NCBI RefSeq assembly: GCF_965118895.1 | Contig: NZ_CBCPJJ010000009.1 | Span: forward strand, 620,001 to 684,000 | DNA from: Rahnella inusitata_A | GTDB taxonomy: Bacteria > Pseudomonadota > Gammaproteobacteria > Enterobacterales > Enterobacteriaceae | Direction: 5' to 3' | Length of the DNA: 64,000 nt | Part shown: one piece after another, positions 42,701 to 52,241 of the stretch | How the letters are laid out: the number at the start of each line of letters is the position of its first letter | Numbering within the stretch: the stretch's first letter is position 1 | The notes under the pieces: generated by a model | The model's input: the letters and a program-made list of their open reading frames with translations, nothing else | Database searches by the model: none | What the model was told of the DNA's origin: nothing | Position numbers and translations under genes: made by a program

Positions 42701-45490
42701 ATGAGCAACTTCAACCCGTCCAGGCGGCGCTTTGTGAAAGGCGCTGTAATCGCTGGTGTCTCCGTTTATCTCGCGCCGCTGCACAGCCGTGCTTATGCGG
42801 CACTCTTCGAAGAAAAAATCCTGCAATCGCCGCAGTGGGACGCACAAAATAAACGCGTCCGTTTCCGTATTGACGGAAAAGCCAAAGTCATGGGGCAGAA
42901 AGTGTTTGCCCGCGATATCCGCGCCAAAGATATGCCGCACTGGCCGCAGAAACAGGCGCACGCCTTTATCCTGCGCGTCACGCAGGCAGACAGAACCTAT
43001 GCAGGGCTGGATTTATCGCTGCTCGGTGAGGATCTGCAACCCGATCAATTAGTCACCGCCGACGTACTGGCGCGCGACGGTCTGGCATTCCCGGCATTTT
43101 ACGGCGAAGACATGCTGCTGCCGGAAGGCAAAACTCCGGCCTATCTCGGTCAGGCGGTGGCCATTCTGGTATATCAGGATTTCGCCAAATTTCGCTTTGC
43201 GAAAAACGCACTGAAATTCAAAGACGATGTGGTGCGCTACGGTGAGAAAACCGGCCCGCTGGAGCGCGATCCCTGGGGCACTTTCCGCTTTGTGCGCGTC
43301 GGGGGAGAAACCGCGTTTGAAGACGATCGTTTCTCCAGCCTGAAAGATATGCCGGTGTTCCCGACTGGTATGCGCAAACATCTGCCGGTCTGGCCGGAAG
43401 GGCGTGAAGGCGGCAAGCTTGATGAGCAGGGTATGTTCTACGCCGGTGAAATGGCAGACGAACTGAAATCACCACCGCAGGACTGGCTGGTGATGTCTCG
43501 CCGTTTCACCACGCAATCTGTCGATACCTCCGCGCTTGAACCCGACAACGCCAACGGCTGGTATGACGCCGCCACGCAAACGCTGCATATGGTGGTGCCG
43601 ACGCAGTCACCGCAGGAAGTCGCAGATGAAATGCCGCGCATGATGGCTAAAGCCCATCGCACGGTGAAAACACTGATCATGCATCCTTGCTACACCGTCG
43701 GTTACGGGTCGAAAGATCATTATAACTTCCCGTATTACGGCGCGGTGGCAGCGATGTACGGTGACGGTACTCCGGTGCGTCTGGCGAATGACCGCTTCGA
43801 GCAGTTCCAGTCCTCCCTCAAGCGCCATGCGTTTGATATGAATTACGACATTGCGGTGAACCGTGAAACCGGGATGTTGCAATCGTTCCATGCGGCGATG
43901 ACCGCAGACGGCGGCGGACGCAGCAACTTCACACCGTCTGTGGTGATGGTTGGCGCAACCGCTGCGCAGTCGATCTACTATTTCCCGAAAAGTGATTTAT
44001 CAGCCGTCGGGCTGGCATCCCGTGCGCTGGATGCCGGTTCCGCTCGTGGTTACGGCACGCTGCAAAGCATGGCCGCCACCGAAATGATGATGGATGAACT
44101 GGCCGCCGAACTGAAGTTGGATCCGATTGCCTTCCGGATGCGCAACGTATTGAAATCAGGTATGAAAAATACCCAAGGGGCTATTCCGGCCGGAGCGATT
44201 CGTGCTGATGAAGTGCTGGGAAAAGCCGCCATCCATCCGTTGTGGACGGAGCGTGAAAAACGTAAAACCGCCTATGAAAGCCAGAATCCGGGTAAACGTT
44301 ACGGCGTCGGGTTTGGCTGCGTGCAGAAAGATTTCGGTACTGGCGCGGAAACGTCGTTCGCCCGCGTCGAAATCAGTGAAAACGGGCAGATAAGCCTGTG
44401 GCACAGCGGTGCGGAAATGGGGACGGGCATGTCCACGTCACAGTCCGTGCTGTGCGCTGAATGGCTGGGCAAACCGGCTGAGCAGGCGCATTTCTCGGTG
44501 ACCGACTGGTCAGTGCTGCCGGTGGAAACCAGCGGCGATCCGTACATTATGTCGCAGGAAGAACAGGACAAGCTGCAAAAAAATCCGCGCTGGTCGCCGT
44601 CATACTGCTCGCCGTCGAGTGCCAGTAACTCGGCCTATTACTTTTCTCACAGCACACGTGAAGCGGCGCGTCTGGTCTTCGATCACGGCCTGTGGCCGGC
44701 GGCAATGGCTATCTGGCAAACGGGTATTGGCGGCGGACAGGCTGCGCCCTACATCGTGCGCAAAGAGGATGCCCGCTGGGTAGAAGGCGGCCTGACGGCC
44801 AACGGGATGCAAATTCTCAGTCTTGAGACGCTGGCAAAAAAAGCCTACGAGATGCAGGGACTGACCGGCGCGGCGGTTCACGTTTTCAACCGCTGGCAGT
44901 GGGCTGAAGCCGATTTCACATTGAACAATGCGCGTCAGCGCGTACCGGTTGACGGCATGTCAGTGCGTAACGGCGCGGGCGAGTACCAGACGCTGGCGCG
45001 TGACGCGGTCTATTACCCGCCAACGCAGCGTAATAACGCCTCTGTGACATATTACAGTGCGGTTGGCACGCTGGCTGAAATCGCGGTGGATATCGCCACC
45101 GGCAGCGTCGAATTACTCACGCACCATTCGATTATGGAGTGCGGAAATCTGATCGTGCCCGAGCTGGTCTCCGGCCAGTTACAGGGCGGGCTGGCGATGG
45201 GGATCGGTCACGCATTGCATGAATATTTGCCGCTGTACGAAGACGGGCCGGGTAATGGCACCTGGAACTTCAACCGTTACCACCTGCCGCGCGCCAGCGA
45301 TGTGGCGGTCTGGAAACAGACCAGCGAGATCCTGCCTGCGCTGTCGGAAACTGATCCGCCGAAAGGCATGGCCGAAGTGGTGATGATCCCGGTCGTCGCT
45401 GCGCTGGTGAACGCCATCGCCCACGCCACCGGCCACCGTTTCCGTGATTTGCCCGTCCGTGCTGAAAATATTCGTGAGGTTTTACAATGA
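42701..45490 (+). CDS. Tat-exported molybdopterin-binding hydroxylase large subunit (IorB/aldehyde oxidase type)
   Basis: It has 929 aa of the xanthine-oxidase family, isoquinoline 1-oxidoreductase beta-like. The N-terminus carries a twin-arginine signal (SRRRFVKGAVIAGVSVYLAP, hydrophobic run, then SRAYA), so it should be folded with cofactor and exported. Two Ald_Xan_dh_C2-type halves contact the cofactor: GYGTLQSMAATEMMMDELAAEL, GAEMGTGMSTSQSVLCAEW and SIMECGNLIVPELVSGQLQGG. The catalytic Glu is probably in PPKGMAEVVMIP near the C-terminus. Two His-rich patches suggest a periplasmic role. There is no FAD subunit gene, so electrons should go to the c-type cytochrome encoded downstream. It overlaps the next gene by 4 nt. 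Substrate unknown (aldehydes or N-heterocycles). Confidence 0.9.
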   Translation: MSNFNPSRRRFVKGAVIAGVSVYLAPLHSRAYAALFEEKILQSPQWDAQNKRVRFRIDGKAKVMGQKVFARDIRAKDMPHWPQKQAHAFILRVTQADRTYAGLDLSLLGEDLQPDQLVTADVLARDGLAFPAFYGEDMLLPEGKTPAYLGQAVAILVYQDFAKFRFAKNALKFKDDVVRYGEKTGPLERDPWGTFRFVRVGGETAFEDDRFSSLKDMPVFPTGMRKHLPVWPEGREGGKLDEQGMFYAGEMADELKSPPQDWLVMSRRFTTQSVDTSALEPDNANGWYDAATQTLHMVVPTQSPQEVADEMPRMMAKAHRTVKTLIMHPCYTVGYGSKDHYNFPYYGAVAAMYGDGTPVRLANDRFEQFQSSLKRHAFDMNYDIAVNRETGMLQSFHAAMTADGGGRSNFTPSVVMVGATAAQSIYYFPKSDLSAVGLASRALDAGSARGYGTLQSMAATEMMMDELAAELKLDPIAFRMRNVLKSGMKNTQGAIPAGAIRADEVLGKAAIHPLWTEREKRKTAYESQNPGKRYGVGFGCVQKDFGTGAETSFARVEISENGQISLWHSGAEMGTGMSTSQSVLCAEWLGKPAEQAHFSVTDWSVLPVETSGDPYIMSQEEQDKLQKNPRWSPSYCSPSSASNSAYYFSHSTREAARLVFDHGLWPAAMAIWQTGIGGGQAAPYIVRKEDARWVEGGLTANGMQILSLETLAKKAYEMQGLTGAAVHVFNRWQWAEADFTLNNARQRVPVDGMSVRNGAGEYQTLARDAVYYPPTQRNNASVTYYSAVGTLAEIAVDIATGSVELLTHHSIMECGNLIVPELVSGQLQGGLAMGIGHALHEYLPLYEDGPGNGTWNFNRYHLPRASDVAVWKQTSEILPALSETDPPKGMAEVVMIPVVAALVNAIAHATGHRFRDLPVRAENIREVLQ

Positions 45491-46035
45491 GCATCAAAAC
45501 ACAGCCGTTAGAGCTGACTATCAATAATCAACATTACGGTCCGCTGGAGGTTCCTGAAGGCCTGATGATGATCGACTTCCTGCACGAATACGTTGCGCTG
45601 ACCGGTTCTCGGCTCGGTTGCGGGCAGGGCATCTGTCACGCTTGCGTGGCAATTGTCGATCACGACAGCGGCACCAGCGAAGAAGTGCGTACCTGCATCA
45701 CTGGCGCACATTTTTTCAATGGTAAAAAAGTCCGTACCGTCGAAGGTCACGCCAAAACCGATGATAAAGGTGAAGTCCAGCTGTCGCCGGTGCAGCAGGC
45801 ATTTATGGAGCATTACAGCTTCCAGTGCGGTTACTGCACACCGGGATTTGTGAATGCCGCGACGCTGTTGCTGGAGCGGCTGGAAAAACAGCCGATCGCG
45901 CTTGCCGATCTGGAAAGTGCCATCGAAGGTGCGCTGGAGAATCATATCTGCCGCTGTACCGGTTACGTCCGTTATTACGAAGCGGTGCGTGACGTAGTGA
46001 TGAAAACGCCGGGTCTTATCAGGGAGCACGCGTGA
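45487..46035 (+). CDS. [2Fe-2S] subunit of the molybdenum hydroxylase (IorA type)
   Basis: It has 182 aa. The N-terminal plant-type ferredoxin cluster is GCGQGICHACVAIV and RTCITGAHF. The C-terminal helical cluster domain is QCGYCTPGFVNAATLL and ENHICRCTGYVRYYEAV. Both [2Fe-2S] sites look complete. No signal peptide, so export as a passenger with the Tat-bearing large subunit is inferred. It is translationally coupled to its neighbours (4-nt overlap upstream, 1-nt overlap downstream). Confidence 0.93.
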   Translation: MSIKTQPLELTINNQHYGPLEVPEGLMMIDFLHEYVALTGSRLGCGQGICHACVAIVDHDSGTSEEVRTCITGAHFFNGKKVRTVEGHAKTDDKGEVQLSPVQQAFMEHYSFQCGYCTPGFVNAATLLLERLEKQPIALADLESAIEGALENHICRCTGYVRYYEAVRDVVMKTPGLIREHA

Positions 46036-47276
46036 TGAAAAAACGTCTTTTCCTCGCGCTGCTGGTGGTGATCGTGATCATTATCGCGGTGCTGTGGTGG
46101 CGGGAAAACCGCACGCTGGACGCTCCGGTGCAAAAAGTCACGGCGGACACCGCGCAGACAGAACGGGGCCGTTATCTGGTTCAGGCATCTGACTGCGCCG
46201 CGTGCCACACCGCGTCCGGCGGCGCACCGCTGGCGGGAGGCTATCCGCTGGAAACGCCGTTCGGCAAGATTTTCGGCAGCAACCTGACACCGTCTGCCGA
46301 CGAAGGCATTGGCCGCTGGACGTCGGATGATTTCTATCTGGCGCTGACAAAAGGCGTGGCACCGGGCGGACGCCATTTGTATCCGGCGATGCCCTACACC
46401 TCGTATAAAGGTGTGACGCGTAAGGATTCGGACGACATGTATGCGTTTCTGATGACCCGCCCGGCGGTGAATCAACCGGTGCCGGAAAACGAGATGCCAT
46501 TCCCGTTCAATCAGCGCATGGCAATGATCGGCTGGAACCTGTTGTTCCGCACTGCCGACCCGATGCCCGCCAGCTCGCAGGGTAATTCTGCCGACTGGCA
46601 GCGCGGGCAGTATCTGACGGACGTCCTCGGCCACTGCGGCGAATGTCATACGCCGCGCGGTAAGCTGGGGCAGATGGATACCGATAACAACCTGAAAGGC
46701 GGAACGCTTGGTCGCATCACCGCGCCGGACATTTCCCCGCAGGCGTTGGCTCAGCGCGGCTGGAACCCTGCCGATCTCAGCCGTTTCCTCGCAACCGGCA
46801 TCGCGCCGCAGGGATCGGCGTTTGATGAAATGCATAAAGTTATCGATCTCAGCACCCGTCATCTGACCGACGACGATCACCGTGCCATCGTCACCTATCT
46901 GCTGGGGGATAAACCGCCAGTTGCAGTACCGGTGAAAATCGGGCAGGGCGGCAATGATGCGGGGCGGATCACTTACCTGGATCAATGTTCTGGCTGCCAT
47001 ATGGCCGATGGCTCCGGTAAACCGCACGTCGCCGTAGCGATGCAAAATAACGCCACGCTGCGCCAGCCCGATGGCCGTAATCTCATCGTCTCAGTGCTCG
47101 ATGGTTTACCGGCGCAGGCATTTCCCAATGGAGAAAGCATGCAGTCCATGCCGGGTTTTGCGGATCGTTTGAACGACGCGCAGATCGCCGAAATGGTCAA
47201 CTATCTGCGTGTCACCTTCGGCGGCCTGCCGGGGGATATCACACCTGAACAGGTGAAGGCGCTGCGGAAAAAATAA
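46035..47276 (+). CDS. Membrane-anchored tri-haem cytochrome c
   Basis: It has 413 aa. An N-terminal membrane anchor (MKKRLFLALLVVIVIIIAVL) is followed by three CXXCH haem sites: DCAACHTASGG, HCGECHTPRGK and QCSGCHMADGSG, each in a cytochrome c domain. Candidate axial Met residues follow (for example YPAMPYTSY and MQSMPGF). Such proteins form the electron outlet of quinone-linked periplasmic dehydrogenases. The ATG at 46035 has AGGGAG eight nt upstream; a GTG directly before it is possible. It is the last gene of the three-gene operon, ended by a strong terminator. Confidence 0.92.
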   Translation: MKKRLFLALLVVIVIIIAVLWWRENRTLDAPVQKVTADTAQTERGRYLVQASDCAACHTASGGAPLAGGYPLETPFGKIFGSNLTPSADEGIGRWTSDDFYLALTKGVAPGGRHLYPAMPYTSYKGVTRKDSDDMYAFLMTRPAVNQPVPENEMPFPFNQRMAMIGWNLLFRTADPMPASSQGNSADWQRGQYLTDVLGHCGECHTPRGKLGQMDTDNNLKGGTLGRITAPDISPQALAQRGWNPADLSRFLATGIAPQGSAFDEMHKVIDLSTRHLTDDDHRAIVTYLLGDKPPVAVPVKIGQGGNDAGRITYLDQCSGCHMADGSGKPHVAVAMQNNATLRQPDGRNLIVSVLDGLPAQAFPNGESMQSMPGFADRLNDAQIAEMVNYLRVTFGGLPGDITPEQVKALRKK

Positions 47277-47297
47277 AGTTGCGTGAATGCGTGACGT

Positions 47298-47337
47298 AAA
47301 AAAACCCGGTGAAGGATGTATTCACCGGGTTTTTTGT
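47298..47337. terminator. Bidirectional terminator between the cytochrome c gene and mfd
   Basis: AAAAACCCGGTGAA / TTCACCGGGTTTTTT 14-bp stem with a 7-nt loop, usable from both strands. Confidence 0.92.
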
Positions 47338-47356
47338 TTTTTTAGCGCTTACAACC

Positions 47357-50300
47357 TCAGATCAAATGCCCGGCAAAATCTGCCAGCATGTCGCTGACAA
47401 ACTTCAGGCGTTTTGGCCGATCGGTCAGATCCAGCATAAACTTCAGCTTGGTTGGGCCATCGAGGCGGTAAACCTGCGGCTGTTTTTGCAGCAAACCAAT
47501 CAGATGACCCGGATCAACGCGGTTTTTATCACCGAACTCGATAAAGCCGCCGCGCTCATTACCTTCAATGCGTTTGATGCCCAGTTCTTTCGCCTTGAGT
47601 CGCAGCACGGCTATCTGAATCAGATTGCGCGCACCGTCCGGTAACGATCCGAAACGGTCGATCAGCTCCACGCGCAGCTCGTCCAGCTCATTTTCGCTTT
47701 TCGCACTGGCGATGCGTTTATACAGCGACAGGCGCGTGTTGACGTCAGGAATGAATTCTTCCGGCAGCAGGGCGGGCATACGCATTTCGACTTCGGTCTG
47801 ACTGGTGGTCAGATCCTCCAGCGACGGTTCACGACCTTCTTTCAGCGCTTCGACGGCATTTTCCAGAAGTTCCATATACAGCGTGAAGCCAATGCTGGTC
47901 ATTTGTCCGCTCTGGCCTTCGCCCAGCAGCTCGCCTGCGCCACGAATTTCAAGGTCGTGTGTTGCCAGCGCAAATCCAGCCCCCAGATCTTCGAGCGAAG
48001 CGATAGCTTCGAGGCGTTTATGCGCATCTACGGACATGGCTTTCGGCGGTGGCGTAAGCAGATAAGCATAGGCCTGATGATGCGAACGCCCGACGCGGCC
48101 GCGCAACTGGTGCAACTGCGCCAGACCAAAGTGATCGGCGCGCTCAATGATAATGGTGTTGGCCGTCGGAATGTCGATCCCGGTTTCAATGATCGTGGTA
48201 CACACCAGCACGTTGAAGCGCTGGTGGTGGAAATCATTCATCACCCGTTCGAGATCGCGTTCGCGCATCTGCCCGTGGCCGATGGCAATACGCGCTTCCG
48301 GCACCAGTTCTGCCAGGCGCTGCGTGGCTTTCTCGATGTTTTCGACATCGTTGAATAAGTAATAAACCTGCCCGCCGCGCAGAATTTCACGCAGGATTGC
48401 TTCGCGTACCACCAGGCTGTCGTACTCGCGGACAAAGGTTTTGACCGCCATGCGGCGGGCGGGCGGCGTGGCGATAATTGACAGATCGCGCATGCCGCTC
48501 ATCGCCATATTCAGCGTACGCGGGATCGGCGTGGCGGTCAGCGTCAGAATATCCACGTCAGCGCGCATCGCTTTAATACGCTCTTTATGACGCACACCGA
48601 AACGGTGTTCTTCATCGACTATCAGCAGGCCGAGATCTTTCCAGCGCAGGTCACTTTGCAGCAGTTTATGTGTGCCGATAATAATATCGACTTTACCCTC
48701 GACCGCTTCCTCGATGACCGCCTGTTGCTCTTTCGCGCTGCGAAAACGCGACATCATTTCGATGCGCACCGGCCAGCTGGCAAAGCGGTCGCGGAAGTTG
48801 TCGAAATGCTGCTGTGCCAGCAAAGTTGTTGGCACCAGAACCGCCACCTGTTTGTTGTTGGCGACGGCGAGAAATGCAGCGCGCATCGCCACTTCGGTTT
48901 TACCAAAGCCAACGTCTCCACAGACCAGCCGGTCCATCGCCAGCGGCTGGGTCATGTCAGTCAGCACCGCATTGATGGCCTGCGCCTGATCCGGCGTGGT
49001 TTCAAACGGGAAAGCCTGACAGAACAGCTGGTATTGCTCTTTGTCATGCTTAAACGCAAAACCGGTTTTGGCTTCGCGCTGGGCATAAATATCCAGCAGC
49101 TCGGCAGCCACGTCGCGGACTTTCTCGGCGGCTTTCTGACGGGCTTTCGACCACGCCTCACCGCCGAGTTTGTGCAGCGGTGCGCTGTCATCGGCACCGC
49201 CGGCGTAGCGGCTGATAAGATGCAGTGATGATACCGGCACATAAAGTTTGTCTTCACCGGCGTAGGTGAGGATCAGGTACTCGGCTTTAATACCCCCGGT
49301 CTCGAGCGTGGTCAGCCCCAGATAGCGGCCAACACCGTGTTCGACGTGAACCACCGGCTGGCCGGGGCGCAGCTCAGCGAGGTTACGGATCAGCGTGTCG
49401 GTATTGATGGTGCGGCGACTGTCCTGACGGCGACGCGCCACTCGCTCACCCAGCAGATCGCTTTCGCAAATCAGAGCCAGCTGTTTATCGGCATCAAGGA
49501 ATCCGCGCTCACAGGCGCCGATCATGATGTAACGTCCGGCAAATTCTGCCTCTTCGATGCGGGTGATGAGCGTCGGCATCAGCTTGATGCGCGCCAATAA
49601 ATCCTGCAACGTTTCGCGACGGCCTTCACTTTCTACCGAGAACACCAGACTGCCGGCAAAGGATTCGTTAAAGCGGCGCAGGTTATCCATTGGCGCTTTG
49701 TTTTGCGGCTGCACGGAAAGATCCGGCAAAGTTTCGTAGCTGAGATTGGTGTTTGCAGCTTTCTTCGGCAGCGAGTCGGTGCGCAGCTGAACGCGTGGCC
49801 AGGCTTTTAGCTCAGCGAACAGCGTATCAACCCGCAGCCACAGATTTTCCGGCTCGAGCAGCGGACGCATCGGATCCACACGGCGGCTTTCGTAGCGCTG
49901 AGTGGCATCCTGCCAGAAACGCTCGGCGGCGGTTTCCAGATCGCCGGTGTTGAGCACCAGCGTATTTTCCGGCAGATAGCTGAACAGCGTGGTCAGCGGC
50001 TGACTGAAAAACAGTGGCTGCCAGTATTCGATCCCGGCCGGGAACGTCCCTTTACTCACCTGCTGATAAACGTGTTCAGCGTCGCGGCGAACTTCAAACT
50101 TCTCACGCCACTGGCTGCGGAAAAGTTCGATGGCATTTTTGTCGGTCGGGAATTCGTGTGCGGGCAGCAAATTGATGTGATCGACTTCGCTCAGTGTACG
50201 CTGCGTATCGACGTCAAAGGTGCGCAGGCTGTCGATTTCATCGTCGAAGAAATCTATACGGAAAGGCTCATCACTGCCCATCGGATACAGGTCGAGCAGG

Positions 50301-50800
50301 GCGCCACGGGTGGCAAACTCGCCGTGTTCCATAACCTGATCGACGCTGCGGTAACCGGCCTGCTCCAACTGAGCACGCAGTTTGTCGCGTGACAGTTGCT
50401 GGCCTTTTTTCATCACCAGCGCGTGGCCGTGCAAAAACTCGTGCGGGCAGACACGTTGCATCAACGTATTCACCGGCAGAATAATGATGCCGCGTTCCAG
50501 GGTGGGAAGTTGATAAAGGCTGGAAAGACGGGAAGAAATGATTTCCTGATGCGGCGAAAAACTGTCGTATGGCAGTGTTTCCCAGTCCGAAATGCTCAGC
50601 ACTTTGTGATCGGTAAATTGCTGAATTTCATCGCGTAAACGCAGGGCGTTTTGCATATCCGGTGCTATCAGCATGACGGGACCTGCGTGACGCTCACTGA
50701 TTTGTGCACATTCGAGTGCACAGGCGGAGCCGGTAAGCTGCCCTAAAAGACGGGTGTCGCCGGGGCGTTCAGGCAATGAATAACGATAATCTTGAGACAT
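47357..50800 (-). CDS. mfd: Transcription-repair coupling factor Mfd
   Basis: ATP-dependent translocase that removes stalled RNA polymerase and recruits UvrA. It has 1147 aa (E. coli 1148) from the ATG at 50798-50800 (MSQDYRYSLPERPGDTRLLG); a 32-residue upstream frame is not conserved. UvrB-homology N-terminal modules (WETLPYDSFSPHQEIISSR) are followed by the RNAP-interaction domain (VHVEHGVGRYLGL). The RecG-like helicase part has GDVGFGKTEVAMRAAF (Walker A), DEEHRFGVRHKE (DEEH box), TLTATPIPRTLN and QLRGRVGRSHHQAYAY. The C-terminal UvrA-binding inhibition domain follows. It is divergent from lolC. Confidence 0.97.
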   Translation of the reverse strand: MSQDYRYSLPERPGDTRLLGQLTGSACALECAQISERHAGPVMLIAPDMQNALRLRDEIQQFTDHKVLSISDWETLPYDSFSPHQEIISSRLSSLYQLPTLERGIIILPVNTLMQRVCPHEFLHGHALVMKKGQQLSRDKLRAQLEQAGYRSVDQVMEHGEFATRGALLDLYPMGSDEPFRIDFFDDEIDSLRTFDVDTQRTLSEVDHINLLPAHEFPTDKNAIELFRSQWREKFEVRRDAEHVYQQVSKGTFPAGIEYWQPLFFSQPLTTLFSYLPENTLVLNTGDLETAAERFWQDATQRYESRRVDPMRPLLEPENLWLRVDTLFAELKAWPRVQLRTDSLPKKAANTNLSYETLPDLSVQPQNKAPMDNLRRFNESFAGSLVFSVESEGRRETLQDLLARIKLMPTLITRIEEAEFAGRYIMIGACERGFLDADKQLALICESDLLGERVARRRQDSRRTINTDTLIRNLAELRPGQPVVHVEHGVGRYLGLTTLETGGIKAEYLILTYAGEDKLYVPVSSLHLISRYAGGADDSAPLHKLGGEAWSKARQKAAEKVRDVAAELLDIYAQREAKTGFAFKHDKEQYQLFCQAFPFETTPDQAQAINAVLTDMTQPLAMDRLVCGDVGFGKTEVAMRAAFLAVANNKQVAVLVPTTLLAQQHFDNFRDRFASWPVRIEMMSRFRSAKEQQAVIEEAVEGKVDIIIGTHKLLQSDLRWKDLGLLIVDEEHRFGVRHKERIKAMRADVDILTLTATPIPRTLNMAMSGMRDLSIIATPPARRMAVKTFVREYDSLVVREAILREILRGGQVYYLFNDVENIEKATQRLAELVPEARIAIGHGQMRERDLERVMNDFHHQRFNVLVCTTIIETGIDIPTANTIIIERADHFGLAQLHQLRGRVGRSHHQAYAYLLTPPPKAMSVDAHKRLEAIASLEDLGAGFALATHDLEIRGAGELLGEGQSGQMTSIGFTLYMELLENAVEALKEGREPSLEDLTTSQTEVEMRMPALLPEEFIPDVNTRLSLYKRIASAKSENELDELRVELIDRFGSLPDGARNLIQIAVLRLKAKELGIKRIEGNERGGFIEFGDKNRVDPGHLIGLLQKQPQVYRLDGPTKLKFMLDLTDRPKRLKFVSDMLADFAGHLI

Positions 50801-51038
50801 AGGCTGTTTTGCGTTCTCGTTTGGCGGCAGCAGGTGGCCAATTAGCAGACCGTATCTTGCGATGCGCAGACAATCGGGGTCAACCCGGCTTTGCAATAAA
50901 AAAGGACAAAAGAGCCCCGGGGTTAAACCGATTACTTTGGGTTAATGGTTCCATAAAGCGGTGCTAGCCTTTATTATCCTTGATCACTTTAGTCTGCGCC
51001 ATGCACTTATTTGCGGCCAAGCACTTAAAACGGAAGTC

Positions 51039-52241
51039 ATGTATCAACCTGTCGCGTTATTCATAGGCCTGCGCTACATGCGCGGGCGTGGTTCGGACCG
51101 CTTTGGGCGGTTTGTCTCCTGGTTATCCACCATTGGTATCACCCTCGGGGTGATGGCGCTGGTTACTGTGCTGTCGGTCATGAACGGCTTTGAGAAGGAT
51201 CTGGAAGGTAACATTCTGGGTCTGATGCCTCAGGCGTTAATCACCACACCGGCCGGATCGCTGGACCCTCAAAAAATTACTCACGAGCAAATCACCGCGC
51301 TGAAAAGCGTGAACCGCGCCGTGCCGGTGACCACCGGTGACGTGGTGCTGCAAAGCCCTGGCAGCGTGGCGGTAGGTGTGATGCTCGGCGTTGATCCCGC
51401 AGACCACGATCCACTGGCGAAATACATGATTGGCGTGGCCCAACAAGAACTGCAACCGGGCAAATATAACGTCATTCTTGGCGATCAGCTGGCACAACAG
51501 CTGAAGGTGCGCCGTGGCGATCAGCTGCGTCTGATGGTCACCAGCGTCAGCCAGTTCACGCCTGTAGGACGTGTACCGAGCCAGCGTCTGTTTAACGTGA
51601 TCGGCACTTTTTCAGCCAACAGCGAAGTCGATGGTTACCAGATGCTGGTGAATATTCAGGATGCGTCACGTCTGATGCTCTATCCGAAAGGCAACGTGAC
51701 CGGCTGGCGTCTGTTCCTCGACCAACCGCTGGACGTCGACAGCCTGAGCGCGCAAAAGCTGCCGGAAGGTACCAGCTGGAAAGACTGGCGCGAGCGTCGC
51801 GGCGAGCTGTTCCAGGCGGTGCGTATGGAGAAAAATATGATGGGGCTGCTGCTGAGTCTGATTGTCGCAGTAGCCGCGTTTAACATTATTACGTCGCTGG
51901 GTCTGCTGGTGATGGAGAAACAGGGCGAAGTCGCCATCCTGCAAACCCAGGGACTTAGCCGCCGTCAGATTATGGCGGTGTTTATGGTGCAGGGTGCGAG
52001 CGCAGGCGTCATCGGCGCGTTACTCGGTGCCGTACTCGGCGTAGTGCTCGCCACTCAACTTAATACTATTATGCCGGCTATCGGGCTGATGCTTGATGGC
52101 GCGTCGCTGCCGGTCGATATTGAACCGGTTCAGGTAGTGGTTATCGCGCTGGTCGCGATGGTCATTGCCTTATTATCAACACTGTATCCTTCCTGGCGCG
52201 CTGCTGCCACCCACCCCGCAGAGGCTTTACGTTATGAGTAA
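51039..52241 (+). CDS. lolC: Lipoprotein-releasing ABC transporter permease LolC
   Basis: Inner-membrane subunit of LolCDE, which extracts outer-membrane lipoproteins and passes them to LolA. It has 400 aa from the ATG at 51039 (MYQPVALFIGLRYMRGRGSD); upstream frame to 50961 overlaps the mfd promoter and is not conserved. First helix after RFVSWLSTIGITLGVMALV, a large periplasmic domain (about 50-270), then three helices with FNIITSLGLLVMEKQGEVAILQ in pieces. The ribosome site is weak. It overlaps lolD by 8 nt. Confidence 0.95.
   Translation: MYQPVALFIGLRYMRGRGSDRFGRFVSWLSTIGITLGVMALVTVLSVMNGFEKDLEGNILGLMPQALITTPAGSLDPQKITHEQITALKSVNRAVPVTTGDVVLQSPGSVAVGVMLGVDPADHDPLAKYMIGVAQQELQPGKYNVILGDQLAQQLKVRRGDQLRLMVTSVSQFTPVGRVPSQRLFNVIGTFSANSEVDGYQMLVNIQDASRLMLYPKGNVTGWRLFLDQPLDVDSLSAQKLPEGTSWKDWRERRGELFQAVRMEKNMMGLLLSLIVAVAAFNIITSLGLLVMEKQGEVAILQTQGLSRRQIMAVFMVQGASAGVIGALLGAVLGVVLATQLNTIMPAIGLMLDGASLPVDIEPVQVVVIALVAMVIALLSTLYPSWRAAATHPAEALRYE

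Noticed and set aside
45975..47045. 356-aa open frame on the - strand
   Set aside because: Antisense shadow of the cytochrome c gene; rich in Arg/His from reversed GC-rich codons.
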